DNA of 64,000 nucleotides from Allium sativum (Eukaryota > Streptophyta > Magnoliopsida > Asparagales > Amaryllidaceae). Positions within the stretch are counted from its first letter, which is position 1. The number at the start of each line of letters is the position of its first letter. Made by a program: the position numbers and the translations under genes. Below are positions 1-10,395 of the stretch, piece after piece. The stretch covers positions 204,613,231-204,677,230 of the forward strand of contig CM060912.1 in NCBI GenBank assembly GCA_030737875.1, written 5' to 3'. Under the pieces are notes generated by a model. That model was not told where the DNA came from, did no database searches, and saw only the letters and a program-made list of their open reading frames with translations.

Positions 1-98
1 GTACTGAACTAGTGAACTCATTTTATTCTCATGATTATTTATTTGATAATTAAATAAGTGATTATCAAATCTGACCAATATGATTGTTGGTACGGAAA
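1..98 (+). mobile_element. Family X giant LTR copy X1, left fragment
   Basis: This AT-rich stretch is the left flank of the copia insertion. It is contiguous with 10401 once the element and one GGAAA copy are removed, so it belongs to the same giant LTR whose end is at 11914. The start of that LTR lies outside the window. No coding potential is seen. Membership is inferred from the right-hand part, because this piece alone is too short to align by eye. Confidence 0.6.
94..98. repeat. Left target-site duplication of the copia element (GGAAA)
   Basis: GGAAA immediately precedes the left LTR and is repeated exactly at 10396-10400 after the right LTR. This shows the two LTRs belong to one insertion. 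Confidence 0.95.
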
Positions 99-274
99 TG
101 ATAGTGTGTGTGCATACTTGCCGAGTATAATACACAAGGATCGTGTAATATGAAATAACACACAACTATTTGTCTAATACAATATTTATGCAAATAAATA
201 TGAAATAGAGTAAGATCTCACAGAAACAATATCACAGATAAGTAAATGCAGTAAGAGGAAAATCACACCAGGGA

Positions 275-310
275 TTTTTATACTGGTTCGGAGCACCGCC
301 CTACGTCCAG
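275..310 (-). promoter_or_regulatory. U5-proximal motif shared with the Tat LTR
   Basis: In element orientation this reads CTGGACGTAGG, a spacer of about 10, then CCGAACCAGTATAAA. The same block, with CCGAACCACTATAAA, lies at a similar distance from the end of the unrelated Tat LTR (16682-16721 and 55506-55545). The function is unknown. It lies well downstream of the presumed TATA box at 750-757, so it is more likely in R/U5 than a promoter itself. Confidence 0.6.
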
Positions 311-749
311 TCCCAGACCTCTCTCTGGATTTTCACTAATCAACTACCTCGCTTCACCCGGAGGAACAGGTTCACAATACCCGAGCAGCCGAACGAGATT
401 TCACACCTCTTACAAACGAGGACTTCACAACTTTGCCTCTCACAACACGGAGGACTTCACACAAGATGAGTGGACTTGTAATTTGACAATATGTGTTCTT
501 AATAACACGAATTTTGTCAATTCTTTTACAACCTTCCTATAATCTTATCCTCAAATAGAATTCGAATTCATGAAGATTTGGAAGATGATATCACGTTTGA
601 ATCAAAAGAATAGTATGTAGATTCTAGGATTCAACAGCGATATAAGAAGATTATGAGCTTTTGAGTGCTTTGAATGATTAAGAATGAAATCAGCAATAGA
701 TAGAATAGATAGAAAGAATTAGTTATTTTGAATTGATGATTTCATATTG

Positions 750-757
750 CTTTTATA
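750..757 (-). promoter_or_regulatory. Probable TATA box of the copia 3' LTR
   Basis: TATAAAAG on the minus strand in the context CTACTATAAAAGC, about 500 bp into the LTR. The partner LTR has TATAAAAA at 9898-9905. Confidence 0.5.
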
Positions 758-944
758 GTAGATAAAAAGTTGCAATCATTGGTGAAGAGAAGTATTGAAT
801 AGAAACGATTTTTGGTGAAAGGAAAAGGAAGCAACCATTGGTGAATGAAGATGTCTGTATGAAGAGTTTCTTTCAGTTCGAAGACCAGTCGACATATCAA
901 AAATAACCAGTGGACTGGTATTTTAATATATATACGTTATATAC

Positions 945-1043
945 ATATGTGCACGTTCATTGAGCATTTCTGGCCAGAAACGGTCGACCGCCCATATTGA
1001 AACCGGTTGACCGGTTTCTGGCAACATGCACAATGAATGTGCA

Positions 1044-1052
<9 letters not shown>
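945..1052. repeat. Long inverted repeat (hairpin) in copia U3
   Basis: Two arms of roughly 45 bp flank a short A/T spacer. The inner arms are CCAGAAACGGTCGACCG and its near complement ACCGGTTGACCGGTTTCTGG; the outer arms contain GTGCACGTTCATTG and CAATGAATGTGCA. The copy in the other LTR (10090-10198) keeps the pairing. It sits about 190 bp upstream of the TATA box in element orientation. Plus-strand ORFs across it with Tyr-Ile repeats only read through the adjacent (AT)n tract. Confidence 0.85.

Positions 1053-1088
<36 letters not shown>
1048..1088. repeat. (AT)n microsatellite in the copia 3' LTR
   Basis: About 40 bp of alternating AT; the partner LTR has a shorter interrupted version at 10197-10224. 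Confidence 0.95.
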
Positions 1089-1091
<3 letters not shown>

Positions 1092-1259
1092 TAATACTGA
1101 GGTATATGATTATTTGAGGATAGATTTTAACAATTATAACACGACTAAATCACTAAATAATCAACCTCTAACTTTCAATACCATTGATTCTCTTGTTTTT
1201 GATGATCATGAAACTTTTCCTTGACATTAATCAAAATTCCATGAATCCTTGATTCAACG

Positions 1260-1273
1260 TTCTCCACCTTTTT
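1260..1273 (-). other. Polypurine tract of the copia element
   Basis: Directly abutting the 3' LTR, the minus strand reads AAAAAGGTGGAGAA, the expected plus-strand primer site for this element. Confidence 0.8.
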
Positions 1274-1614
1274 GATTGATGACAACATAGCTCTGAAAAG
1301 TGTTTCTAACTCCCACTGTATATGTACTTCCCCTGAAACATATATTAAAAATCTGCATTCCATAATGTTAGCAACATATTTCTCCCCCTTTGTCATCGAC
1401 AAAAAGGAGTTGTGAGCACATAAATACCATAGCTTAAGCATGAAATGCATAAGAATTGTATCATACAATACACCAGACATACCCAAACAAGTCATGGAGC
1501 TAATAGTTAATACGTACAAACCCAAAATGAAATACAGCACTATTTATGTACAAGTGCTGAGTTAAGACTTGATTAAAAATAAAACATAATACCATAAGAT
1601 GTGGATGAAAAGTA

Positions 1615-1889
1615 CTACTGAAGTAGAGAGTCGGATTCAGTCGTATCCGAATCTATTTCTTTGTTTCCTTCTTCTTCCTTGTCTCCTTCGTCTTCTTTGT
1701 CTCCTTCGTCTTCCTCCTCGGTCTCAGATGCCCCATGACCACGTCCAACACTTGCTCCAGAACTTATGCATTCCTCTGAAGATGACCATGTAAAAGTAGG
1801 AGGCATTGGACGTTTGCCTGGGTCTTGTATTTGCATAGAGGAGGATGATGATGCACATGAAATTGCATCCCAAAGAACACCAAAAAAGA
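1615..1889 (-). pseudogene. Acidic C-terminal debris of the copia downstream ORF
   Basis: In a shifted frame after the ORF at 1890-2942 the minus strand encodes a serine-rich then strongly acidic tail (73 residues from the Met at 1836, with E-E-E-D-E-G-D-K-E repeats). It probably was the C-terminus of that ORF before a frameshift near 1890. Low-complexity composition limits confidence. No function can be assigned. Confidence 0.4.
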
Positions 1890-2942
1890 CTAAAGTTTTA
1901 AGAATCGTTTGTCATGCTTTGTATCCAAACGTTCGATTTTGTTGTCAGTACGCTTAAGTCTTGCTTCAAGAAGGAATTGATTCCGTGCAATTTGTTCAAG
2001 TGAATCTTTAGTCGACGAGGATAGTTGAAGGAGTTTAACCACTTCCGGTTTAGGTTTGGAGGCCTTTGATGAAGTGCTTTCTTAGGGACCTTGTTGTTGA
2101 TATTGTTCGAAGGGTATGATATTCAAACAAGGTTCAGGAAGCTTCATTCTCTTTCTCGTTGCTTTGTCGATACATTTTGGTTTAGAGATTTTAGATTCGG
2201 GAGACTTGATACCACAATCTAGTAGAAGTCGCATGATATATTCATTGTAGAATAAGTGTGGTCTTGTACGATCATCCACAAGTAGAATCTCATCAAAGAT
2301 CATGCTTATCCAATTAATTTCTAAATCTCCATATATCGCATACAACGCCTTAAAATTTTCTTTATATACGGCATCGAAATTACCAATTCTCGGCAATAAA
2401 GAGTGTGTGATAGCATTATGTAAAATTCTAGCAGTAGGTCGTAGGTTAATTGCTTTTGTACTGATTTTAGGATCTTCAATAAAAAGATGACTGACCTTAT
2501 CTCGAGTATGAATAGTACAAAAATCGGTAGAGAACTTTCTTCCATTGTTAGGCGAACCGAGAACCGTGGCCATTCGTTCTTTTGAAATAAAAACATGCTC
2601 ACCACATACAATAGACCATAGACAATGAGCAACATTCTCTGGTTTGAACTTTTCTAAGTTAAGATTAGCGTAGAACAACTTAATCATGATATGATTGATT
2701 TCCACGTTGTTCTTATCAAAGTCTAGGAGATTTTGAATAGAAGCTTGTTTTGCTAATTCTTTAACGTCGTAGAGAATAAAATCAGAGAAATTGATGAAAT
2801 AACCTTCATGAATCGTATAATCTTTCATAGGATTCCATCTTTTCACTGCCATTGGATCCATTAGCCATTGTTTGATATTGGAATCAATAGTTTGGAGTTG
2901 AGTAGAAGATGATTTCTTTAATCTCTTTTGTGGTGGAGCCAT
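1890..2942 (-). pseudogene. Extra ORF between pol and 3' LTR (putative plant transposon protein type, env-like position)
   Basis: The frame opens at an ATG ending at 2942 and runs 286 codons to a stop at 2082-2084, then continues in the same frame about 63 more codons to 1890-1892, so the first stop looks like a nonsense mutation. The N-terminus is basic (M-A-P-P-Q-K-R-L-K-K). The body has the W-N-P-M / G-Y-F-I-N-F-S-D-F and V-A-H-C-L-W-S-I-V pattern that I associate with the plant transposon protein domain found beside retroelements. The part after the stop is predicted coiled coil (Q-I-A-R-N-Q-F-L-L-E-A-R-L). SIRE-type elements carry an ORF in this position, often called envelope-like; no signal peptide or membrane segment is visible here. 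The leader upstream of the ATG is CT-rich. Confidence 0.7.
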
Positions 2943-3075
2943 TGATTTTGAAGGAGAAAGAAATTTGGGAAATTTTGGTTTAATAAGGGTTGGAGAGATT
3001 GAGAGAAATAAAAAGGAAGTGAATGGGTGAGTTGATGGAACCGATGTGTTGATTTGGATTTTAAAAAAAAAATCA

Positions 3076-3303
3076 TGTAACCGGTCGACTGATGATATTT
3101 CACCGGTTGACTGGTTTCAAACAGAAATATTATCGGTCGACTAGTGAAATTCCAACCGGTCGACTAGTCGATGGAAAAGTTGAAATTTTTCCAGAGACTT
3201 AAACGGTAAACCGTTAATTTTATACCGGTCGATCGGTATATGAAAAATATACTTTCCAGATACTTTGCCGGTCGACTGTTTGTTTTCAAGTGGTCGACTG
3301 TTT
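3076..3303. repeat. Cluster of CCGGTCGACTGG-type palindromes
   Basis: At least six copies of a GTCGAC-centred motif with variants (CCGGTCGACTG, CCGGTTGACTGG, CGGTCGACTAG, CCGGTCGATCGG, GGTCGACTG) occur in 230 bp between the two downstream ORFs. The same core forms the U3 hairpin of this element. In element orientation the cluster lies about 135-360 bp upstream of the ATG ending at 2942. Confidence 0.8.
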
Positions 3304-3474
3304 TTTCTGAGCTTTGTTGTTCTATTTTTCTGAGATTTTTCAGAACCTCTAGAACGTCGTATAAAAGAATTTATTTCAAAAATATGAAAAAATTAAATAA
3401 AATACATGAAAGGAAAAAAAATTCTCAAGAAATTGAGAACATTTATTAAACAACTAAGTAAAAACGATATAAGA

Positions 3475-3963
3475 TCAATGGTAGGTAGATGACTTGTCTT
3501 CAGAAATTTCTTTGATATTGGTAACTCTTGGTGTCCATGGAGACCAAGTTCCCTTTGCTCCTTCATTTCGCATGTAGTTACGGTCCCAGGAGTTAGGACT
3601 CCTAGATGAAGATGGAGCATGTGGCATTGGTTCATGAATGCCGTGTTTATCCATGTTATAGAAAAATGACACTATGCATTCTAAGAGAGTTAAATGGTCG
3701 GACGTAAGTTTTTGTTCGTAATGAAGTTGACGCTGGAGATCCATCTGATGTTTCTAATAGTGGTGAATCTCACTTATCTTTTTTCTAGTCCGTGGGGAGC
3801 AAAATAATGCTTTCTTAGCACGTTTAGACTTTGGTGTATATCTGGGGGTATGCGAACATTCTGGTCTACTTTTAGGTGTCTCCAGAGAGTAGTATTCCTC
3901 CGGTTCAGAGCTAGTGACCGAGATATGTGATCTCTGTGCTCATTCGTCGCAGATGTGTGCCAT
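3475..3963 (-). pseudogene. Second extra ORF downstream of copia pol, unknown product
   Basis: A frame of about 163 codons opens at the ATG ending at 3963 and ends at 3475, interrupted by two in-frame stops (a TGA at codon 8 and a TAG about 88 codons before the end). The open 89-codon tail starts with M-D-L-Q-R-Q-L-H. Visible features: a Ser/Glu-rich N-terminal part, a basic stretch (S-K-R-A-K-K-A-L, then R-T-R-K-K) that could act as a nuclear localisation signal, and a Pro/Ser-rich C-terminus. I do not recognise the family. The length of the frame, despite only two stops in AT-rich DNA, suggests a former gene rather than chance. Confidence 0.45.
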
Positions 3964-4040
3964 TTTGGATATAATTATACTCGTTTTGCGAATAATAAAA
4001 TGGACTCAAAGGTAGTAGATGCAGAAAAGAGAAGGAAAGA

Positions 4041-4087
<47 letters not shown>
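4041..4087. repeat. Compound (AC)n(AT)n microsatellite
   Basis: About 26 bp of AC repeat followed by about 20 bp of AT repeat between pol and the extra ORF. Confidence 0.95.
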
Positions 4088-4199
4088 GGATTTTCTAAAT
4101 AAAGAGTAATGGCTAAAAACATTCAGAGCATATAAACTATAAAAATTTAAAGCTCATAATAATAATAATATTTTTTTTACTAATAATAGCAAAAGCTAC

Positions 4200-5108
4200 T
4201 TAATAGCTAAGATATATAGAAATGAAAGCACCGTTTCGAAAAGAACTTGACAATGTATTTTTTTCGTTTAGACTATATACATCAAGTTCAGTTCTAGAGA
4301 TCAATCCAAGCTCTCTACGCAGAGAAATAAAATTTGATTCCAGTAGAGGCTTGGTAAAAATGTCTGCTAGTTGATGTTCAGTCTGGACATATTCGAGACA
4401 TATTGTTCCTTTTTCAATATTATCTCTTAAGAAATGATGTCGAATATCAATGTGCTTTGTTCGAGAATGATTTACTGGATTTTTCGATAAGTTGATCGCA
4501 CTTGTGTTATCACAGTATATGATGGAGTTTGATAAATGAATATCAAAATCACGAAGTGTTTGTTGCATATATAGTACTTGAGTACAACCAAGAGCTGCTG
4601 ATATATACTCAGCTTCACATGTCGAGAGTGAAACGCAATTTTGTTTCTTACTAAACCAAGAGACAAGTGATTTTCCAATAAAATGACACGTACCACTTGT
4701 ACTTTTTCTATCCGTACTAGAGCCGCCGAAATCAGCATCACTATAGAACACTAATTCGAATAGACAATCTTTTGGGTAGAAAAGACCAAAGTCTTTGGTT
4801 TTATTAAGATACCGTATTATACATTTTACAGCTCGTAAATGTGATTCTTTAGGATTTGCTTGAAACATTGCACACAAACAAACACTCATCATTATATCAG
4901 GACGACTTACGGTAAGATAAAGAAGAGAACCAATAATGCTTCGATATAACTTCTGGTCAACATTCTTACCATGTTCATCTTTTTCAAGATGTGTAGTCGT
5001 ACTCATAGGAGTCAGTTTACCAGATGTATTTTCTATAGCGAAGCGTTTGATAAGATTTCCACAGTATTTTTCTTGATTAATAATAATACCGTTAGAAAGC
5101 TGTTTGAT
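4200..5108 (-). pseudogene. pol: Copia pol: RT connection and RNase H
   Basis: Continuation of the frame at 5109-6662 after one nonsense codon at 5109-5111 (TAA where the family has a Gln codon). It carries the end of RT (S-R-P-D-I-M-M-S-V) and a full RNase H: Y-S-D-A-D-F-G-G, C-E-A-E-Y-I-S, Y-C-D-N-T-S-A-I and H-I-D-I-R-H-H-F, which hold the acidic catalytic residues. It ends with the usual L-A-D-I-F-T-K-P motif and a short extra tail. RNase H removes the RNA template strand during reverse transcription. Confidence 0.9.
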
Positions 5109-6662
5109 TTAAAGACCAAGAAAATATGATAGTTCTCCCATACGAGACATTTCAAATTCTTTGGACATAATATTTGCATACTCTTTGCAGAGTTTATCGT
5201 TTGTTGAGCCAAAGATAATATCGTCTACATATATTCGGATAACTAATATATCTTTTTGAGAATGTTTGATGAATAAAGTTTGATCGACTCTACCAATTTG
5301 AAATCCAGAATCAGTGAGATAGCTTCGTAAACGTTCATACCAAGCACGAGGTGCTTGTTTTAGTCCGTATAAAGCTTTCTTAAGTTTATATACGTGATCT
5401 GGATGTTTCTCATGTACGAACAAGGGAGGTTGTTCAACATATACATTCTCTTTGATAAACCCATTTAGAAAAGCACTTTTGACAACCATTTGATAAAGTT
5501 TGAAATTATGATGACAAGAAAAGGACAATAAGATTCTAATAGCTTCTAGTCGAGCAACGGGCGCAAAAGTTTCTTCGTAATCGATACCTTCTTCCTGATT
5601 GTATCCTTGTGCTACTAATCTTGCTTTATTTCTGGTAATATTTCCTTGTTCGTCGGCCTTATTTTTGTAGACCCATTTCGTACCAATAACTAACTGATCA
5701 GTTGGTCTTGGAACAAGTTCCCAGACATCATTGCGCTCAAACTGATTTAGTTCTTCCTGCATGGCAATGATCCAGTAATCATCAGTAGCAGCTTCTTTCA
5801 GATTTTTAGGTTCGATATTTGAAAGAAACGCAACATGACCCATTTGATTGAGTTGACTCCTTGTTCTAATTTGTGATATTACTTCTCCAATAACATTTTG
5901 AACCGGATGATCTCTTAGAATTCTCGGAGGAGATCGAAATTTTGGTGGAGAAGGTATCACAATAGGCTGAGGAATATCCTCAACAATTTCTAAGTCCGAG
6001 TCATTATTTGTGATGATAGGATTATCAGTGACTATAGTTTCTTCGTCATCTGATATATTATGAGACGGTTTAGAGAGTTCATCGAAAGAGACATGAAGTG
6101 ATTCTTCAATAGTTTTAGTTCTCCTATTAAATATACGATAGGCCTTGCTTCGTTCCGAATATCCGACAAATATACCTTCATCGTATTTTGGATCAAATTT
6201 TCCAAGATGGTCTTTCGTATTTAAAATAAAGCATTTAGAACCGAAAACTTTGAAGTATGAGATATTTGGCTTTCTTTGATTAAATAACTCATAAGATGTA
6301 TTCTTGGTGAGAGGTCGAATGGATACAAGATTCAAAACATAACAAGCAGTAGAAACAGCTTCTGCCCAAAAATATTTTGGTAAGGTGGACCCATTTAATA
6401 ATGTTCTTGCACATTCTTGTAAAGTCCGATTTTTCCATTCTACAACTCCATTTTGTTGTGGAGTTCTAGGAAACGAAAAATTATGGTATATACCTTTCTT
6501 TGTACAAAAATGTTCAAATTCATTATTATCGAACTCTCCACCATGATCACTTCTTATATTTTTAACCTTAAGTCTCTTTGATTTTTGAATTTTCTTGACG
6601 AAGGATTTGAAATGATTGAAACTGTCACTTTTGTTTCTAAGAAAATCACCCAAGTATAACAA
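5109..6662 (-). pseudogene. pol: Copia pol: integrase C-terminal part and reverse transcriptase
   Basis: 517 codons are open. Residues ~38-85 hold the second Asp (R-S-D-H-G-G-E-F) and the Glu (N-G-V-V-E) of the integrase DDE triad; ~130-195 hold the copia integrase C-terminal motif ([14 protein letters not shown]). RT runs from ~residue 305 (N-D-V-W-E-L-V-P) with [19 protein letters not shown] and the Y-V-D-D box at 5220-5231. The first catalytic Asp, normally in [11 protein letters not shown], is Val here (codon 5484-5486, GTT), so polymerase activity should be lost. The integrase N-terminus lies in another frame at 6554-6853, so a frameshift falls in the overlap. Confidence 0.92.
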
Positions 6663-6853
6663 GAGTAATCATCAACAATTACAAACACATATCGACTATG
6701 ATTTATTGACTGAACCTGTGTTGGTCCAAATAAATCTATATGTAATAGCTCAAGTGGTTGTAACATTGATATGACTTTCTTGGATTTAAATGACGATTTA
6801 GTCAATTTTCCTAATTGACATGCATCACAAATATTCTCAACCGTAAAGCTCAT
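6554..6853 (-). pseudogene. pol: Copia integrase N-terminal part
   Basis: Contains the C-x2-C half of the HHCC zinc-binding module (I-C-D-A-C-Q-L-G-K) and the first catalytic Asp (L-L-H-I-D-L-F-G-P). The histidine half lies upstream around 6854-6930 outside this open stretch. It overlaps the next ORF by about 110 bp in a different frame, marking a frameshift near 6600. Confidence 0.85.
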
Positions 6854-6931
6854 TTTGGGTAGTCCTCTAACTAGGTCATTTTTGGCTAGCTTGTCGATAG
6901 TTCTGAAGTTTATATGACAGAAACGTTTGTG

Positions 6932-7360
6932 TCATAGACATGGATCATTATCATTTGCTACAAGACACATGTCTGAATTATGATTGATGTTCATATTCAG
7001 AATATAAATATTTCTGTCTCTATATCCTTCAAAAACTAAATTACAATCTTTATCTAAAATACTACATTTGTTATTCGAAAAGGAAATGGTAAAACCCTTG
7101 TCGCATAGTTGACTGATATTAAGTAAATTGTGTTTTAAATTTTTAACTAGCATGACATTAGTAATAAGAGGTAAGTTAGATGTACAGCAATTGCTCACAT
7201 CGCCTTTGTCGATGATATAGCCTTTTGAATTATCTCCAAAAGTGACGGAGCCACCATCTGAATAAGTGATATTTGTCAATAAGCTCTTGTCTTCAGTCAT
7301 ATGCTTCGAGCAACCACTGTCCAGTATCCACTTTCCTCTTTTCTTAAGTGGGACCTGCAA
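6932..7360 (-). pseudogene. pol: Copia aspartic protease and GAG-pre-integrase region
   Basis: Protease active site W-I-L-D-S-G-C-S-K-H-M-T near the start of the open stretch, followed by F-G-D-N and the pre-integrase motif L-K-H-N-L-L-N-I-S-Q-L-C-D-K-G. In copia elements the protease cuts the Gag-Pol polyprotein. The catalytic D-S-G is intact. It is separated from its neighbours by stops. Confidence 0.88.
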
Positions 7361-7409
7361 AAAATAAATTTTGGTTCATGGTACCCACTTTTTCATACGG
7401 TCCTAAGAG

Positions 7410-7709
7410 TTAGGTCTTAGGAGTCCAAACCCATACGGGTCCGGTATCCCCTTTATATAAATAATTGGAATTACGATGCACATTATTCAAAAAATTCTGA
7501 ATGTATTTGTTCCTAATCAAATTGTTTTTTGTTTTAGGAACCCATATTTTGATAGTCTTGACATTTTTCTTTTGAAATTTCATAACCGGTTTTGGTTTGG
7601 AATATAATAAACTAAGATTTTTCTTAGCTTCAGTTTCTTGTATTTTTTTATTTTTTATTTCTCTTTTATTGTCAAGATGTTTCTTGATATCTTGTTTCTT
7701 ATATCCCAA
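7410..7709 (-). pseudogene. Copia Gag-Pol linker region
   Basis: A Lys-rich 99-codon stretch ending in V-W-V-W-T-P-K-T just upstream of the protease. Such a basic linker with a W-V-P-K motif is usual between the coiled coil and the protease in SIRE-type polyproteins. No catalytic motif is seen. Confidence 0.6.
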
Positions 7710-7739
7710 ACCTTGTTTATTTGTAGCAGATTGTGAACT

Positions 7740-8300
7740 TTAAATAATTTTTGTCAAATTTTCTCGACCTTTGTTGAAGTTAGAAACATTTTGAGTGGTG
7801 TTGTCTAACTTAGTTATTAAACTAGCTTTTTCTAGGTCTAGAGTTTTGACTTTTGCCTTAAGCTCATGATTTTCAGTAGTAAGAGCATCATTTTTTTCTT
7901 TTTGAGTTTCAATTTCTTGACTCAAAAGAGATAATTGAGAATCAATATTAGATGATAATTCTTGAACTTTTTTAAGTTCCTCTTCTAATATTTTCTTCTC
8001 GTCTTTTAACATATCTCGTTCAAACTCCGCTCTACTTAAATCTGCTTGGGCTTGTTTGCATTGTCGTTTCATATCTTTAAATTTAAATATTAGTTCAGCA
8101 TTTATATCAAGAACTTCTTCAAAAGAAGGAATTTGTACCTCATCTTTTGTTGCCATGAAACATACATTAGCTTGTTCATTGTTTGAGTCACTTTCACTAT
8201 CAGATGAAGATGAGTCTGAATCATCCCATGTTACTGAGAATGCTCGTTTCTTTGACTTGTCTTTCTTGTATTTGAATTTGTCATTTTCTGACTTTTCTTT
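7740..8300 (-). pseudogene. gag: Copia Gag C-terminal coiled-coil region
   Basis: After the zinc knuckle, in a shifted frame, the protein runs from a Lys-rich segment through V-T-W-D-D-S-D-S-S-S-S-D and the family-typical C-F-M-A motif into about 120 residues of heptad-rich coiled coil. This arrangement is characteristic of SIRE/Maximus Gag. The Met at 8351 that opens the computed frame is out of register with the knuckle and is not a real start. Confidence 0.8.
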
Positions 8301-9201
8301 TGCTTCGGACAATCCTTTTGCATATGTCCCTTTTTGTGACAATTGAAGCATTCTATATTAGATGATGATGGTTTGTTTGAACTGAACTTCTTTTTGTTGT
8401 ATCGACTAGCTTTTCATTGCTTTAAGAATTTCTTGAATCCTTTTGCAATGAACGCTAGATCTTCATCTTCGAAATCTGAGATGTTTTCATCTTTTTCAGC
8501 ATGAAAAGCTACATTTTTCTTTTCTTCTTTTTGTTCTTTTCTAGCTGCAAGTTAGCTTCATAGGACATAAGATTTCCTATCAATTCATCTGGCTTCATGG
8601 TGGAAAGATCATTAGCTTCTTCTATTGCTAATACTTTTCCTTCCCATTCATTAGTCAGGGAATGTAGGACTGTTGAAACTACATCAAAATCAGAATATTT
8701 TTGCCCTAATCCGATAAGTGCATGATGAATGGTTTGGAACCGAGAATACATCTCATTGATTGTTTCATTCGGCTTCATTTTGAAATTTTGAAATTGACTT
8801 TTCAACAATGCTATTTTTGCTTGTTTAACCTTGTTAGTGCCTTCACGAGTGGTTTTTAGCGTTTGCCAAATTTGATATGCAGTGGTATAGATACTAACAC
8901 GGTTATATTCGTTTTGATCTAATGCACAAAACAACATATTTATTGATTTTTCATTTACAGCTGCTGCTGATTTCTCAGCAGGTGTCCATTCTGAATACTC
9001 AGTTGTTGGATTCACTATTTCTTTCTGAGTAGCATTCCAAGCATCATAGCTAGTTGACTGCATGTAAAAAGCCATATGTGTTGCCCAATAGCTATAGTTA
9101 AGACCATTGAAGAAAGGAGGTCTTTGTGTTGATTGACCTTTAGTGTAAGTGGTGTTAGTGCTACTACTTAGGTTATTTGCCATATTACTAGAATATATCA
9201 A
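8301..9201 (-). pseudogene. gag: Copia Gag with zinc knuckle
   Basis: Starts at the Met ending at 9201 or the Met six codons in (M-A-N-N-L). Residues 25-210 are a UBN2-type Gag core (R-P-P-F-F-N-G-L-N-Y-S-Y-W near the start, then L-K-S-Q-F-Q-N-F-K-M and F-Q-T-I-H-H-A-L). The open stretch stops at 8509 after a frameshift in an A-rich run. The next frame continues through K-F-L-K-Q, a TGA near 8425, and an intact CCHC knuckle C-F-N-C-H-K-K-G-H-M-Q-K-D-C (about 8302-8345). Gag forms the virus-like particle and binds the RNA. Confidence 0.88.
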
Positions 9202-9231
9202 ATAACTGTGTTACGGTTATAAGATGACCGG

Positions 9232-9244
9232 GATCTGATACCAA
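9232..9244 (-). other. Primer binding site of the copia element
   Basis: On the minus strand, one base after the 5' LTR, the sequence TGGTATCAGATCC matches the 3' end of initiator-Met tRNA (TGGTATCAGAGC) with one difference. This is the standard copia primer. Confidence 0.9.
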
Positions 9245-9245
9245 A

Positions 9246-10395
9246 TGAAAGTGTGTGTGCGTACTTGCCAAGTATAATACACAAGGATCGTGTAATATGA
9301 AATGACACACAACTATTTGTCTAATGCAATAGTTATGCAAATAAATATGAAATAGAGTAAGATCTCACAGAAACAGTATCACAGATAAGTAAATGCAGTA
9401 AAAGGAAAATCACACCAGGGATTTTTATACTGGTTCGGAGCACCGTCCTACGTCCAGTCCCAGACCTCTCTCTGGATTTTCACTAATCAACTACCTCGCT
9501 TCACCCGGAGGAACAGTTTCACAATACCCGAGCAGCCGAACGGGATTTCACGCCTAATACAACACGAGGACTTCACAACTTTGCCTCTCACAACACGGAG
9601 GACTTCACACAAGATGAGTGGACTTGTAATTTGACAATGTGTGTTCTTAATAACACGAATTTTGTCAATTCTTGTACAACCTTCCTATAATCTTATCCTC
9701 AAATAGAATTCGAATTTGTGAAGATTTGGAAGATGATATCGTGTTTGAATCAAAAGAATAGTATGTAGATTCTAGGATTCAACAGCGATATAACAAGATT
9801 ATGAGCATTTAAGTGCTTTGAATGATCAAGAATGAAATCAGCAATAGATATAATAGATAAAAAGAATTAATTATTTTGAATTGATGATTTCATGTTGTTT
9901 TTATAGTAGATAAAAAGTTGCAATCATTGGTGAAGATAAGTATTGAATAGAAACGATTTTTGGTGAAAGGAAAAGGAAACAACCATTGATGAATGAAGAT
10001 GTTTGTATGAAGAGTTGCTTTCAGTTCGAAGACCAGTCGACAGGTCAAAAATAACCAGTGGACTGGTATTTGAATATATATATACGTTGTATACATGGGT
10101 GCACATTCATTGTGCATTTCTGCCCAGAAACGGTCGACCGCCCATATTGAAACCGGTCGACCGGTTTCTAGCAACATGCACAATGAATGTGCATTCATAT
10201 ATATACATATATATATATATATATTCAGAATACTGAGGTATATGATTATTTGAGGATAGATTTTAACAATTATAACATGAGTAAATCACTAAATAATAAA
10301 CCTTTAACTTTCAATACCATTGATTCTCTTCTTTTTGATGATCATGAAAATTTTCCTTGTCATTAATCAAAATGCCATGAATCCTTGATTCAACA
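9246..10395 (-). repeat. 5' LTR of the copia element
   Basis: 1150 bp, TG...CA in element orientation, direct repeat of 99-1259. It holds the U5-proximal motif at 9421-9457, TATA-like TATAAAAA at 9898-9905 and the U3 hairpin at 10090-10198. In this copy the hairpin centre is CCGGTCGACCGG, closer to a perfect palindrome than in the 3' LTR. Confidence 0.95.

Larger units (their letters stand above)
99..1259 (-). repeat. 3' LTR of the copia element
   Basis: A direct repeat of 9246-10395. In element orientation it starts near 1259 and ends at 99 (first base 1259 is G in the window where the other LTR has A, so the terminal TG is mutated here). The length is 1161 bp against 1150 bp for the partner; part of the difference is an (AT)n tract at 1048-1088. 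U3 contains a long hairpin (945-1052) and a TATA box; the R/U5 side contains a motif shared with the Tat LTR. Confidence 0.95.
99..10395 (-). mobile_element. SIRE/Maximus-like Ty1/copia retrotransposon, complete ends, degenerate coding
   Basis: A 10.3-kb element on the minus strand with two ~1.15-kb LTRs, a 5-bp TSD, an initiator-Met tRNA type primer binding site and a polypurine tract. Domain order is gag, protease, integrase, RT, RNase H, which defines Ty1/copia. The Gag C-terminus (zinc knuckle, then a W-D-D-S-D-S serine/acid run and long coiled coil), the long LTRs and extra ORFs between pol and the 3' LTR fit the SIRE/Maximus lineage. Gag has a frameshift and a stop, pol has a frameshift and a nonsense codon, and one RT catalytic residue is gone, so it is non-autonomous. 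The first ~350 bp of the two LTRs differ at about 4% of sites by eye, mostly transitions. Confidence 0.95.

Noticed and set aside
997..1224. 75-codon ORF with Tyr-Ile repeat
   Set aside because: It reads through the (AT)n tract of the LTR.
2082..2942. Viral-type envelope protein
   Set aside because: No signal peptide or transmembrane segment is visible; only the position is envelope-like.
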